Source: an uncultured bacterium (GTDB taxonomy: Bacteria > Bacillota > Clostridia > Lachnospirales > Lachnospiraceae). From it: a DNA stretch of 8,326 nucleotides. The DNA lies in the NCBI GenBank assembly GCA_905214365.1, contig CAJMMH010000115.1, positions 1-8,326 of the forward strand, read 5' to 3'. How positions within the stretch are numbered: the stretch's first letter is position 1; each line of letters starts with the position of its first letter. The notes beneath the pieces are model-generated. The model was given only the letters and a program-made list of their open reading frames with translations, was not told the origin of the DNA and ran no database searches. The position numbers and the translations under genes are program-made. Shown here piece by piece: positions 1-6,247 of this stretch.

Positions 1-593
1 AGCCGCTCCTGTCTCCAGTGTGTATCTGTCCGGTAATAATCCTCCAGTGACAGAGCCGGAAACAGATCCGCATATACCGCGTACGGCATTTCTTCCCGCA
101 TCACAGATATCAGCCTGTCATAGTCAAGATCCGGATATCCGTTCTGCTTTGCCATGAAATAATTCTTATCCGGAATGATTGACAGATATACCCGGCAATC
201 CGTATCCGCAAGATAACTCTCATACAGGAAGCGAAAACGCCCCGCCGCGTACCGCAGCGAATCCTCCCGCAGCACCGCATCCAGCTTTGACACATAGCCG
301 TCCGCCAGGTAAATCCCGTTGTTATCGGTTTCTCCCATCACGATTCCCGCAGTCAGCGCCTTCAGTGTCCGGAACGGATCACGAAGCGGAAACTGGTCTA
401 ATGAAAACGTATCAAACTCGCTCATAAACCGACCGGAAAGAATTGTCTGTACAGTCGCCTCCGGAAACTGTGCAAGACTGCGCCGTTCAGCAGTTGATTC
501 CGCCTGATTGGGCGAAACCAGATTCCATGCAGCAAACCCAAACAGATACAGCGCGGCCGCAGCTGCCGTTATTCTCTCTTTATTTAAACGCAT
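1..593 (-). CDS. DHHW/AlgX-like cell-surface protein, C-terminus cut by window edge
   Basis: The reading frame starts at an ATG at 593 and stays open to base 1, giving 197 full codons. The start follows the MBOAT stop by 18 nt, and the MBOAT tail supplies a GGAGG-type site. Residues about 8-25 form a hydrophobic stretch after a short basic N-terminus, so this is a signal anchor or uncleaved signal peptide. Later come a QFPLRDPFR segment (67-75), a GIYLADGYVSK segment (93-103), a SIIPDKNYF segment (138-146) and YYRTDTHW (186-193). The last matches the Asp-x-His-Trp motif that names the DHHW family, related to the AlgJ/AlgX SGNH-type acetyl-handling proteins; D190 and H192 are the likely catalytic pair. 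These proteins usually sit beside an MBOAT acyltransferase and act outside the membrane to move acyl groups onto a glycan. The second family residue is Thr rather than His, which I take as ordinary variation. The acceptor polymer is unknown. Confidence 0.82.
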   Translation of the reverse strand, partial: MRLNKERITAAAAALYLFGFAAWNLVSPNQAESTAERRSLAQFPEATVQTILSGRFMSEFDTFSLDQFPLRDPFRTLKALTAGIVMGETDNNGIYLADGYVSKLDAVLREDSLRYAAGRFRFLYESYLADTDCRVYLSIIPDKNYFMAKQNGYPDLDYDRLISVMREEMPYAVYADLFPALSLEDYYRTDTHWRQER

Positions 594-611
594 ATTCGCC
601 CGCTCCCTCCA

Positions 612-2012
612 TCAGAATCGAAAATACAGAAACGGATGAAATGACCCGTCAATTAGAAACGCTGTGCTGACCGCAAGGAGAATCACCGGGCCGATCATTT
701 CTGCCGCAGCTGCAAACCACACGCCGGCCTTCCGTGTTTTCATCCACACCAGGAACCGACATGGCAGCGGCGTTGCCCCGATGATTGCCGCAAGAAAAAT
801 CCGGCTGTAGCTCTTCAGATAATACAGCGATTCCCCGGTCACTGCCGGAAGCCCGCCAAGCCCTGCCATCGACCGAATGGTTTCAAATGCAGACCTGACA
901 TCAGACGCGTCAAACAGCACAAAGCTGATTCCGACAAAAAACAGTACATAGATATGATTCAGAAACTTCTGGTGCTTCAGCAGCGGCAGAAGCCACAGCT
1001 TTTCCGCAACCAGCAGCACGGCAAAATACAGTCCCCACAGGACAAAATTCCATGCCGCCCCGTGCCATAGGCCGGTCGCCAGCCACACAATCAGGATGTT
1101 CCGCAGCCAACGCAGCTTTCCATTCCGGTTTCCGCCCAGAGGGATATACAGATAGTCCCGGAACCATGTTCCAAGGGAAATATGCCATCTGCGCCAAAAC
1201 TCGGTAATACTCCCGGAGCAGTACGGATACTGGAAATTCTCGCAGAATCGGAATCCGAACAGCCGTCCGAGCCCGATCGCCATATCGCTGTAACCGGAAA
1301 AGTCGAAATAAATCTGGAGCGTACACGCAGCCGCATACAGCCAGTAAAACAGCACGGACTTCTGATCTGCCGCCGCAAAGGAAGCGTTGAACTGCGCCAG
1401 CTGATCCGCGATCAGTACCTTTTTCGCGAGACCGATGGAAAACCTGCGGATCCCTTCCGCCGCGTCCTTTCCTGTCACATGCCTTGTTTTTAGCTGTCCT
1501 TCCAGGTCCGAATAGCGGACAATCGGTCCCGCAATCAGCTGCGGAAACATCGAAATATACAATGCCAGCCGTACCGGATGCTTCTGTGCCTGAACCTGTC
1601 CCCGCCAGACATCCGCTTCATAGCTGATGATCTGAAAGGTGTAAAAGCTGATGCCGACCGGAAGCGCCAGGGAAAGGACCGGAAAACTGCTTTTTGTCAG
1701 TGTATTGACCGTGCGGATCAAAAATCCGGAATACTTGAATACGCCAAGAGTCAGCAAGCTGATACCGACTGACGCAGCCATGGAAAGCGTTGCCCATACC
1801 GTTCCCCGGAATCGCCCGGTCAGCAGCCCGAACACATATCCCTGAGCAATGGTAACGACCATCAGGAGCAGATATTTCGGCTCTCCCCAACCGTAAAAGA
1901 TCAGGCTTGCCGCAAGCAGCACAGTATTCTTCCAGCGTTTCGGCGCCGCCGCGTAAAGCAGCAGCGCCGCCGGAAGAAAATAATATAAAAATGGAATACT
2001 TGGAAACAGCAT
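612..2012 (-). CDS. MBOAT family membrane O-acyltransferase (AlgI/DltB/PatA-like)
   Basis: This 466-residue, very hydrophobic protein has about ten or more membrane segments, a normal length for AlgI-like MBOATs. Family landmarks occur in order: FYGWGEPKYLLLM (39-51), ALPVGISFYTFQ (116-127), FPQLIAGPIVRY (156-167), DFSGYSDMAIGLGRLFGF (237-254), FWRRWHISLGTWFRDYLYIPLGG (272-294) and GLWHGAAWNFVLWGLY (314-329). His277 and His317 are the two conserved histidines, the second being the expected catalytic one. The family moves acyl groups from a cytoplasmic donor across the membrane to an extracellular acceptor, such as alginate, teichoic acid, peptidoglycan or exopolysaccharide. GGGAGGG lies 6 nt upstream of the ATG at 2012. 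The gene lies 32 nt after the lipoprotein gene and 18 nt before the DHHW gene, so the three are probably one operon. No dltA, dltC or alginate genes are visible, so the acceptor is open; O-acetylation of a secreted glycan is the likeliest role. Confidence 0.93.
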   Translation of the reverse strand: MLFPSIPFLYYFLPAALLLYAAAPKRWKNTVLLAASLIFYGWGEPKYLLLMVVTIAQGYVFGLLTGRFRGTVWATLSMAASVGISLLTLGVFKYSGFLIRTVNTLTKSSFPVLSLALPVGISFYTFQIISYEADVWRGQVQAQKHPVRLALYISMFPQLIAGPIVRYSDLEGQLKTRHVTGKDAAEGIRRFSIGLAKKVLIADQLAQFNASFAAADQKSVLFYWLYAAACTLQIYFDFSGYSDMAIGLGRLFGFRFCENFQYPYCSGSITEFWRRWHISLGTWFRDYLYIPLGGNRNGKLRWLRNILIVWLATGLWHGAAWNFVLWGLYFAVLLVAEKLWLLPLLKHQKFLNHIYVLFFVGISFVLFDASDVRSAFETIRSMAGLGGLPAVTGESLYYLKSYSRIFLAAIIGATPLPCRFLVWMKTRKAGVWFAAAAEMIGPVILLAVSTAFLIDGSFHPFLYFRF

Positions 2013-2044
2013 CCTCGTCCCTCCCGGATTTTTGTTGCTTCTGT

Positions 2045-2635
2045 TTACTCGATCGGATCGTCGCTGATCACCTTTGCCTGCGGATATGCATCTGCCAGAT
2101 ACTTCTGAAACTCTGTAATTAAATCATCGTGTCCGAATACTGACACCAGGCAGTTGTCCACTGACGTAATTACCAGACGCTCCGGGAAACCGCACATCCA
2201 ACGGCGCTGCAAAATCTGGCTTTTCAGATCAGCCGCCACCATCTCCACATCCGAAGCATTTTTTACATGATACGCTCCGCAGGTAAACGTATTGGCATTC
2301 AGCATGTGCATTAACGATGCCGCGCTGTCGATCTTTTCCAGGTCAGACGGCGGAAAACCCAGCGTACTGTCCATGGAATCCGCATTTTCAATTCCAAAGC
2401 GTCCTGGTCCGTTATCCACCATATTTTCCTCAGTCATATCACCTCCGGCTGCCGCAAACCGGTCATTTTCCGGAAACTTATCCCATACCGCCTGCAGAAT
2501 CTCCAACGGATCGGATACCGTTTCCTTTGCCTCCGTTGTCTGCTCGGTCTGATTCGTATTTCCCTTTCCCGCGCACGCTGTCATGGAACCGGCAATTGCC
2601 GCCGCAAGCATCACTGCCAAAATCTGTTTTCTCAT
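2045..2635 (-). CDS. small secreted lipoprotein, DUF4358-like
   Basis: This is a 196-residue protein with a lipoprotein signal peptide: MRKQ, a hydrophobic core (5-17), then lipobox M18-T19-A20-C21. Cys21 would be lipidated and anchored on the outer face of the membrane. A Thr/Gln/Glu-rich linker follows (about 24-42). The C-terminal half (about 103-180) has the pattern of the DUF4358 family: a helix SAASLMHMLNA, a strand ending in AYHVKNASDVEMVAADL, then a strand pair around LVITSVDNCLVSVFG. I judge this by eye and am only moderately sure. Such lipoproteins recur next to MBOAT and DHHW genes in Clostridia, so a helper or sensor role in surface-glycan acylation is inferred. The middle (55-100) resembles nothing I know. 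AGGAGG lies 10 nt upstream of the ATG at 2635. It is probably the first gene of a minus-strand operon with the MBOAT and DHHW genes; no convincing promoter was found upstream. Confidence 0.8.
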   Translation of the reverse strand: MRKQILAVMLAAAIAGSMTACAGKGNTNQTEQTTEAKETVSDPLEILQAVWDKFPENDRFAAAGGDMTEENMVDNGPGRFGIENADSMDSTLGFPPSDLEKIDSAASLMHMLNANTFTCGAYHVKNASDVEMVAADLKSQILQRRWMCGFPERLVITSVDNCLVSVFGHDDLITEFQKYLADAYPQAKVISDDPIE

Positions 2636-2762
2636 CTCTCATTTTCCTCCTCATCACATTGAGTTTGTCTCCATTCTTTCAGACGGATTTTTTTTCATTT
2701 TGGTTACAAAAATCTTCTTTTTATTCCTTTATTTATTCGAGATCAGATTGGAACATGCCTTG

Positions 2763-2775
2763 CATTCCCGCAATC
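2763..2775 (-). repeat. inverted copy of 13-bp motif GATTGCGGGAATG
   Basis: Read on the minus strand, these 13 bases are identical to 2959-2971 on the plus strand, about 183 nt away within the same intergenic region. A related plus-strand 13-mer with one mismatch lies at 4426-4438. The flanks of the two perfect copies do not match, so this is a short motif rather than the ends of an obvious element. It could be a protein-binding site, a relic of a small repeat, or chance. Confidence 0.5.
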
Positions 2776-2902
2776 CTTATCCTATTTACAGCTTATCATA
2801 TTTCCTGCGGATTATCCAGCAAAATGCTCTTGACTTCTCTTCATTCGTTTTCCTCCCATTCCCTTTATTGAGAATTTTTCCCCTTCACGCCATTTTTTTC
2901 AA

Positions 2903-2931
2903 TTGACTTCCAACGCAATCAATGTTATTTT
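2903..2931 (+). promoter_or_regulatory. putative sigma-A promoter of the malic enzyme gene
   Basis: TTGACT at 2903-2908 matches the -35 consensus in five of six positions. A 17-nt spacer leads to TATTTT at 2926-2931, four of six for the -10 box. The surroundings are AT-rich. Transcription would begin near 2938 and leave a leader of about 135 nt before the malic enzyme ATG. Confidence 0.5.
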
Positions 2932-2956
2932 TATTTCGTGGCGTTTTTTTTGCACG

Positions 2957-2988
2957 CAGATTGCGGGAATGATTTTTCAAACACGCTC
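2957..2988 (+). repeat. 32-bp intergenic repeat, copy A (upstream of malic enzyme)
   Basis: Twenty-eight of 32 bases match copy B at 4424-4455 in the same orientation, including an unbroken 13-base block ttcaaacacgctc at the right end. The mismatches fall at repeat positions 9, 16, 18 and 19. Copy A is directly followed by TAG, making a CTAG tetranucleotide at 2988-2991. It lies inside the predicted malic enzyme leader. Confidence 0.8.
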
Positions 2989-3038
2989 TAGAACAAAAAA
3001 GCATGTACTCCCGCAAAATCAATTGCAAAAAGATTTTG
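2961..3038 (+). promoter_or_regulatory. malic enzyme leader with two mutually exclusive stems
   Basis: Stem 1 pairs TTGCGGGA (2961-2968) with TCCCGCAA (3009-3016), 8 perfect pairs around a 40-nt loop. Stem 2 pairs CAAAATC (3014-3020) with GATTTTG (3032-3038), 7 perfect pairs around 11 nt. The stems share bases 3014-3016, so both cannot form fully at once. Stem 2 ends 17 nt before the ribosome binding site. There is no T-run after either stem, so any control would act on translation or RNA stability. I do not recognise a known riboswitch. Confidence 0.4.
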
Positions 3039-3055
3039 AGAGCACATAAGATCAC

Positions 3056-3063
3056 AAAGGAGG
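3056..3063 (+). promoter_or_regulatory. ribosome binding site of the malic enzyme gene
   Basis: AAAGGAGG is a near-perfect Shine-Dalgarno sequence 10 nt before the ATG at 3074. It fixes that start and suggests strong translation. Confidence 0.85.
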
Positions 3064-3073
3064 ATGATTTATC

Positions 3074-4279
3074 ATGGCTTCTAACAGACATGATTATGGA
3101 GAAAGAAGTCTCCGTATGCATTATGAAAAAAGAGGAAAAATCGAAATTGTTCCTACCGTTCCGGTAAAAACAAGCGAAGATCTCTCCCTTGCTTATACCC
3201 CCGGCGTTGCGGCTCCCTGCCTTGCCATTCAGAAGGATCCGGAGCTTTCATTCAGCCTGACCCGCCGTTGGAATACCTGTCTCGTTGTTACCGACGGAAC
3301 CGCAGTTCTCGGACTCGGTGACATCGGCCCGGAAGCCGGCATGCCGGTTATGGAAGGAAAATGCGTGCTGTTCAAGGCATTTGGCGGCGTTGACGCATTC
3401 CCTCTTTGCATTAAGAGCAAGGATGTTGACGATATTGTCAATACAGTTGCACTGATTTCCGGAAGCTTCGGCGGCGTCAACCTGGAGGACATCTCCGCTC
3501 CCCGCTGCTTTGAAATTGAAAAGAAGCTGAAAGAGCGCTGCGATATTCCAATCTTCCATGATGACCAGCACGGAACCGCTGTTGTTACGCTTGCCGGACT
3601 GATCAATGCCTGCAAGCTGACCGGACGCAAGCCGGAATCCACCCGCATTGTTGTCAACGGCGCAGGCGCGGCTGCCATCGCAATTTCCAAGCTGCTTCTG
3701 TCCTACGGTTTTGCTGATATTACACTGTGCGACCGGACTGGAATCATTTATGAAGGCCGTGAAACAGGTATGAACCCGGTAAAGGAAGAAATGGCTCAGC
3801 TGACCAATCACAGCCGCCTGCAGGGAACTCTTGCTGACGCTGTACGCGATGCCGATGTATTTATCGGAGTCAGCGCTCCGGGCGTCCTGACCGCCGATAT
3901 GGTCCGCACCATGAAGCCTCAGGCGATTGTTTTTGCCTGCGCAAATCCGACGCCGGAAATTGATCCGGAAGAAGCGAAGAAGGCCGGCGCTGCTGTCATC
4001 GCAACCGGAAGAAGCGATTATCCGAATCAGATCAACAACGTCCTTGCGTTCCCCGGTATCTTCCGCGGCACCTTTGACGTACACGCAAAGGAAATCAATG
4101 ATGCAATGAAGTTTGCTGCTGCAAAGGCAATTGCAGGAATCATCTCTGATGATGAGCTCCGTGCGGACTATATCATCCCGGAAGCATTTAATCCGAGTGT
4201 TGCTGATGCCGTATCCTCCGCAGTTGCAAAGGCAGCAAAGGAAACCGGCGTAACCAGAGAGTACCACGCGGCAATCTGA
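3074..4279 (+). CDS. malic enzyme (oxaloacetate-decarboxylating malate dehydrogenase, probably NAD-dependent)
   Basis: This 401-residue protein oxidatively decarboxylates L-malate to pyruvate and CO2 with reduction of NAD(P), in the cytoplasm. It is the short bacterial form, without the C-terminal phosphotransacetylase-like domain. The catalytic domain has YTPGVAAPCLAI (41-52, with Tyr41 the likely general acid), VLFKAFGGVDAFP (98-110, with Lys101 the likely base), NLEDI (136-140) and IFHDDQHGTAVV (160-171); Glu138, Asp139 and Asp163/164 fit the metal site. The nucleotide domain follows with VVNGAGAAAIAI (193-204), a GxGxxA fingerprint. Asp220 at the end of the second strand favours NAD over NADP, which is an inference. 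DYPNQINNVLAFPGIFRGTFDV (315-336) is the conserved C-terminal block. It stands alone on the plus strand, with its own promoter, strong ribosome binding site and terminator. Whether it feeds pyruvate from malate or works in reverse cannot be told. No residue looks lost. Confidence 0.96.
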   Translation: MASNRHDYGERSLRMHYEKRGKIEIVPTVPVKTSEDLSLAYTPGVAAPCLAIQKDPELSFSLTRRWNTCLVVTDGTAVLGLGDIGPEAGMPVMEGKCVLFKAFGGVDAFPLCIKSKDVDDIVNTVALISGSFGGVNLEDISAPRCFEIEKKLKERCDIPIFHDDQHGTAVVTLAGLINACKLTGRKPESTRIVVNGAGAAAIAISKLLLSYGFADITLCDRTGIIYEGRETGMNPVKEEMAQLTNHSRLQGTLADAVRDADVFIGVSAPGVLTADMVRTMKPQAIVFACANPTPEIDPEEAKKAGAAVIATGRSDYPNQINNVLAFPGIFRGTFDVHAKEINDAMKFAAAKAIAGIISDDELRADYIIPEAFNPSVADAVSSAVAKAAKETGVTREYHAAI

Positions 4280-4347
4280 TTGCCGAACACAGGCAAACCG
4301 CATCATTCAAAACGGAACGGCTTATAAAAGTCACTGGAGAAGCATGC

Positions 4348-4402
4348 AAAAACCCGAAACCTTTTCAGAGCAGAAACAGCTCAGAATCGGTTCCGGGTTT
4401 TT
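4348..4402. terminator. rho-independent terminator, probably two-way, between convergent genes
   Basis: The arms are AAAAACCCGAAACC (4348-4361) and GGTTCCGGGTTTTT (4389-4402), pairing over 14 positions with one G-T wobble. The 27-nt loop contains a smaller GAGC/GCTC stem (4368-4371 with 4379-4382). The right arm ends in a T-run on the plus strand and the left arm gives a T-run on the minus strand. It can therefore stop the malic enzyme transcript and the ATPase transcript arriving from the other side. Confidence 0.85.
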
Positions 4403-4423
4403 ATTTTCAGAAATTGGAGCGTA

Positions 4424-4455
4424 CAGATTGCTGGAATGGTACTTCAAACACGCTC
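4424..4455 (+). repeat. 32-bp intergenic repeat, copy B (downstream of malic enzyme)
   Basis: It matches copy A at 2957-2988 in 28 of 32 bases and in the same orientation. Unlike copy A it sits in a small hairpin: GGAGCGT (4416-4422) pairs perfectly with ACGCTCC (4449-4455) around 26 nt, taking in the end of the repeat. It lies between the terminator and the end of the minus-strand ATPase gene, outside any coding sequence. Confidence 0.8.
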
Positions 4456-4477
4456 CGGCACGGACTGCAAAAGCCCG

Positions 4478-5977
4478 TCAGGCCAGAAGCTCGCGGATCA
4501 TTTCTGCGTCAAATACGACGCGTTCCAGATGATTGACTTCGATCTGGTACAGCGCGTTGGCCGCGATATGCTCCGCTGCCTGCTCAAGATCACGGATTCC
4601 AGTCGTGTCGGCAAACTTGCTTACAACCGCATCAAGCGCTTCATCTTTTACAATACACTCTTCCCTGCGCAGGCCCATGCGCTTTAATACCTTCGGCATC
4701 GCAAATCTGGAGAAAATGATCTTCTTTTCTTCATCTGTGTAGTCTGGAATGTCAATTACCGCAAACCGGGACATTAGCGGCGCGCTGATCTGGCTCTTAT
4801 CGTTTGCAGTTGCAATCGGATATACACCGACTGTCGGAACCATACACTCGATATAGTTATCAGTAAAGCCAAGATTATCGAGCAGCGTCAGAAGAACATC
4901 CGCAGGGTTTCCATTTCCCTTTCCAGCTGCTGCCTTATCCAGCTCATTAATAATAAATACCAGGTTGGACTCACCAGCCGCGGAAAACGCTTCCATAATG
5001 ATACCAGGCTTCGCATTTGCATAAATCCGGGAACTTCCGGTCAGCTGCTCCGGATCGTTGATTGAGCTCATATCAAGCGTTGTCCACGGCAGTTTCAGAA
5101 TCCGTGCAACCGCATAGGCAATCTGCGACTTTCCGGTTCCGGCAGGACCAACCAAAAGCAGTCCGTATGCCGGAAGCGTATGAGTACGGTTGATCTGGAT
5201 AATCGTCTCGATGATGCGCTGTTTTACGCGCTCCATGCCGTAAAGTTCCTCATCCAGAATCCGACGCGCCTCTTCAGGATCAATCGCTTCAAAATAATTG
5301 CTCTTCCACTGAATATTCATCATAATAGAAAGCGCGCGCTGCGCATGGCGGCGCTCTTCAGGAGATACTTCATGGGAACGGGCAACGGAAAGATTCCGTC
5401 TCGCCCACAGACGGATATTATCCGGCAGTGTACGGCCCGCGCAGTTCATAAAGTCAGTGATGCTCTGCAAGCTTGTCAGCTTCATGCTGTCACCAGTCTC
5501 ATCCTGCTCCTCATCCTCCTGCTCAGCAGACGGCGCGTCGCTTGCAAGCAGACGCTCAATCATAAACTGAAGGAAACCATCCTCTGCGGAAAGCTTGGTC
5601 CCACCGCCGAACGCGGTCTCTCGGATGCGGTATACGGCATATCCATCCTCCCGGTTCTCGCCGGACAGACGCACGCTGATCCGGTTTTCTCCCAGCCACT
5701 TTAAAAGTGATGCAAAACGGGCATCCAGCTTTAAAATATCCGCGCTGACAACACCGTCTTCCTCCTTAAACTCAAACGCCGTGCGCTTTGACGGGTTGGT
5801 AAATACACCGCAGGAATGATGCGCCCATGCGCGCTCCCGATTGGAAAGAACCAGAATCGGCCGGTCCGCGGACGGATTGCTCTCTCCGGTAATAAATGTG
5901 GTATATGTGCAAACCGCTTCCTGCTCCTGTGTCTTATCCTTACCGTCGGCTGACGCACTGAAATCAAATACTGCCAT
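4478..5977 (-). CDS. Lon-like AAA+ ATPase without a protease domain
   Basis: This is a 499-residue protein. Residues 236-480 match the Lon protease ATPase module: EEARRILDEELYGMERVKQRI (236-256, the block before the P-loop), Walker A GPAGTGKS (277-284), a FTDNYIE block (371-377), sensor 1 IATAN (388-392), Arg finger SRF (R404), PDYTDEEKKIIFSRF (411-425) and sensor 2 GIRDLE (R462). It ends just after the helical lid, so the Lon Ser/Lys protease domain is missing. The Lon N-terminal substrate domain is also absent: residues 1-145 are a domain I do not recognise, followed by an acidic linker (about 151-163) and a helical segment (165-230). The Walker B segment reads LVFIINELDK (339-348), with Asn344 where Asp is expected; Glu345 is kept. 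It may be an unfoldase or remodeller that acts alone or with a partner. AAGGGAG lies 8 nt before the ATG. It appears to be a single-gene unit with a long leader; its target is unknown. Confidence 0.88.
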   Translation of the reverse strand: MAVFDFSASADGKDKTQEQEAVCTYTTFITGESNPSADRPILVLSNRERAWAHHSCGVFTNPSKRTAFEFKEEDGVVSADILKLDARFASLLKWLGENRISVRLSGENREDGYAVYRIRETAFGGGTKLSAEDGFLQFMIERLLASDAPSAEQEDEEQDETGDSMKLTSLQSITDFMNCAGRTLPDNIRLWARRNLSVARSHEVSPEERRHAQRALSIMMNIQWKSNYFEAIDPEEARRILDEELYGMERVKQRIIETIIQINRTHTLPAYGLLLVGPAGTGKSQIAYAVARILKLPWTTLDMSSINDPEQLTGSSRIYANAKPGIIMEAFSAAGESNLVFIINELDKAAAGKGNGNPADVLLTLLDNLGFTDNYIECMVPTVGVYPIATANDKSQISAPLMSRFAVIDIPDYTDEEKKIIFSRFAMPKVLKRMGLRREECIVKDEALDAVVSKFADTTGIRDLEQAAEHIAANALYQIEVNHLERVVFDAEMIRELLA

Positions 5978-6092
5978 GTCTGCTGCTCCCTTACTTTTTT
6001 ATGTACTCCCGGAATCTCTTATGCACCTAGTATAGCGTTTTCGAAATAGCCCGACCATTGACTTGTCTGCAAATCCGAGTGTGCTGCGCCGC

Positions 6093-6149
6093 TTCTGCAG
6101 CAGCGCTGATTCTGCAGAACGCGGGGGCTGTAAGCTTCACAGCCCCCGC
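6093..6149 (-). promoter_or_regulatory. GC-rich hairpins in the leader of the Lon-like ATPase gene
   Basis: GCGGGGGCTGT (6121-6131) pairs perfectly with ACAGCCCCCGC (6139-6149), 11 pairs around 7 nt. Beside it TTCTGCAG (6093-6100) pairs with CTGCAGAA (6112-6119) around 11 nt. On the minus strand the big stem would start within about ten bases of the RNA 5' end predicted from the promoter at 6163-6171. There is no T-run on either strand, so it is a poor rho-independent terminator. A 5' stabilising stem, a regulatory leader or a terminator relic for tcdA are all possible. Confidence 0.55.
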
Positions 6150-6162
6150 ATCCTAAAACCGT

Positions 6163-6171
6163 ATTATACCA
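6163..6171 (-). promoter_or_regulatory. extended -10 promoter for the Lon-like ATPase gene
   Basis: The minus strand reads TGGTATAAT, a perfect TGnTATAAT extended -10 element, in the non-coding gap after tcdA. There is no good -35 box at the usual spacing, which extended -10 promoters tolerate. Transcription would start near 6156, about 180 nt before the ATPase ATG. A weaker alternative is TATACT on the minus strand at 6029-6034, with a poor -35 box. Confidence 0.5.
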
Positions 6172-6247
6172 CCATTTACGCCACAGCGCTACTGATATTT
6201 TGCGCGCATATCCGCGCCATCGTTCCTGTCACGCTGCGCTCAAACAG

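Larger units (their letters stand above)
2636..3073. other. divergent AT-rich intergenic region
   Basis: This 438-nt stretch separates the minus-strand lipoprotein operon from the plus-strand malic enzyme. Open frames here are short, overlap the flanking genes and resemble nothing. It holds a sigma-A-like promoter reading right (2903-2931), one copy of a 32-bp repeat (2957-2988), a 13-bp motif present twice in opposite orientation (2763-2775 and 2959-2971), and the malic enzyme leader. For the leftward operon only weak candidates exist, such as TATGAT on the minus strand near 2800 without a good -35 box. Confidence 0.7.

Noticed and set aside
2317..2871. Plus-strand open frame of 184 codons running from the lipoprotein gene into the intergenic region
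   Set aside because: Its first part is antisense to the lipoprotein gene and the rest is Phe/Ser/Leu-rich low-complexity translation of AT-rich DNA, with no ribosome binding site.
3248..4306. Long open frame of 352 codons on the minus strand opposite the malic enzyme
   Set aside because: It is fully antisense to a clearly recognisable gene, its product resembles no protein family and it has no clear ribosome binding site. It is a shadow of codon bias in the real gene.
5180..5704. Open frame of 174 codons on the plus strand opposite the ATPase gene
   Set aside because: It lies inside the Lon-like gene on the other strand, has no recognisable domain and no supporting signals.
6001..6050. Possible third, degenerate copy of the intergenic repeat (ATGTACTCCCG match to 3003-3013 plus a nearby CTAG and AGCG segment)
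   Set aside because: An 11-base match is expected by chance in 8 kb, and the rest needs gaps and several mismatches. A genome-wide search would be needed to revive it.
6121..6149. The 11-bp GC hairpin as a standard rho-independent terminator of larE-tcdA
   Set aside because: Neither strand has a T-run after the stem, and a perfect extended -10 sits just upstream of it. It is listed as a leader structure, with the terminator role left open.
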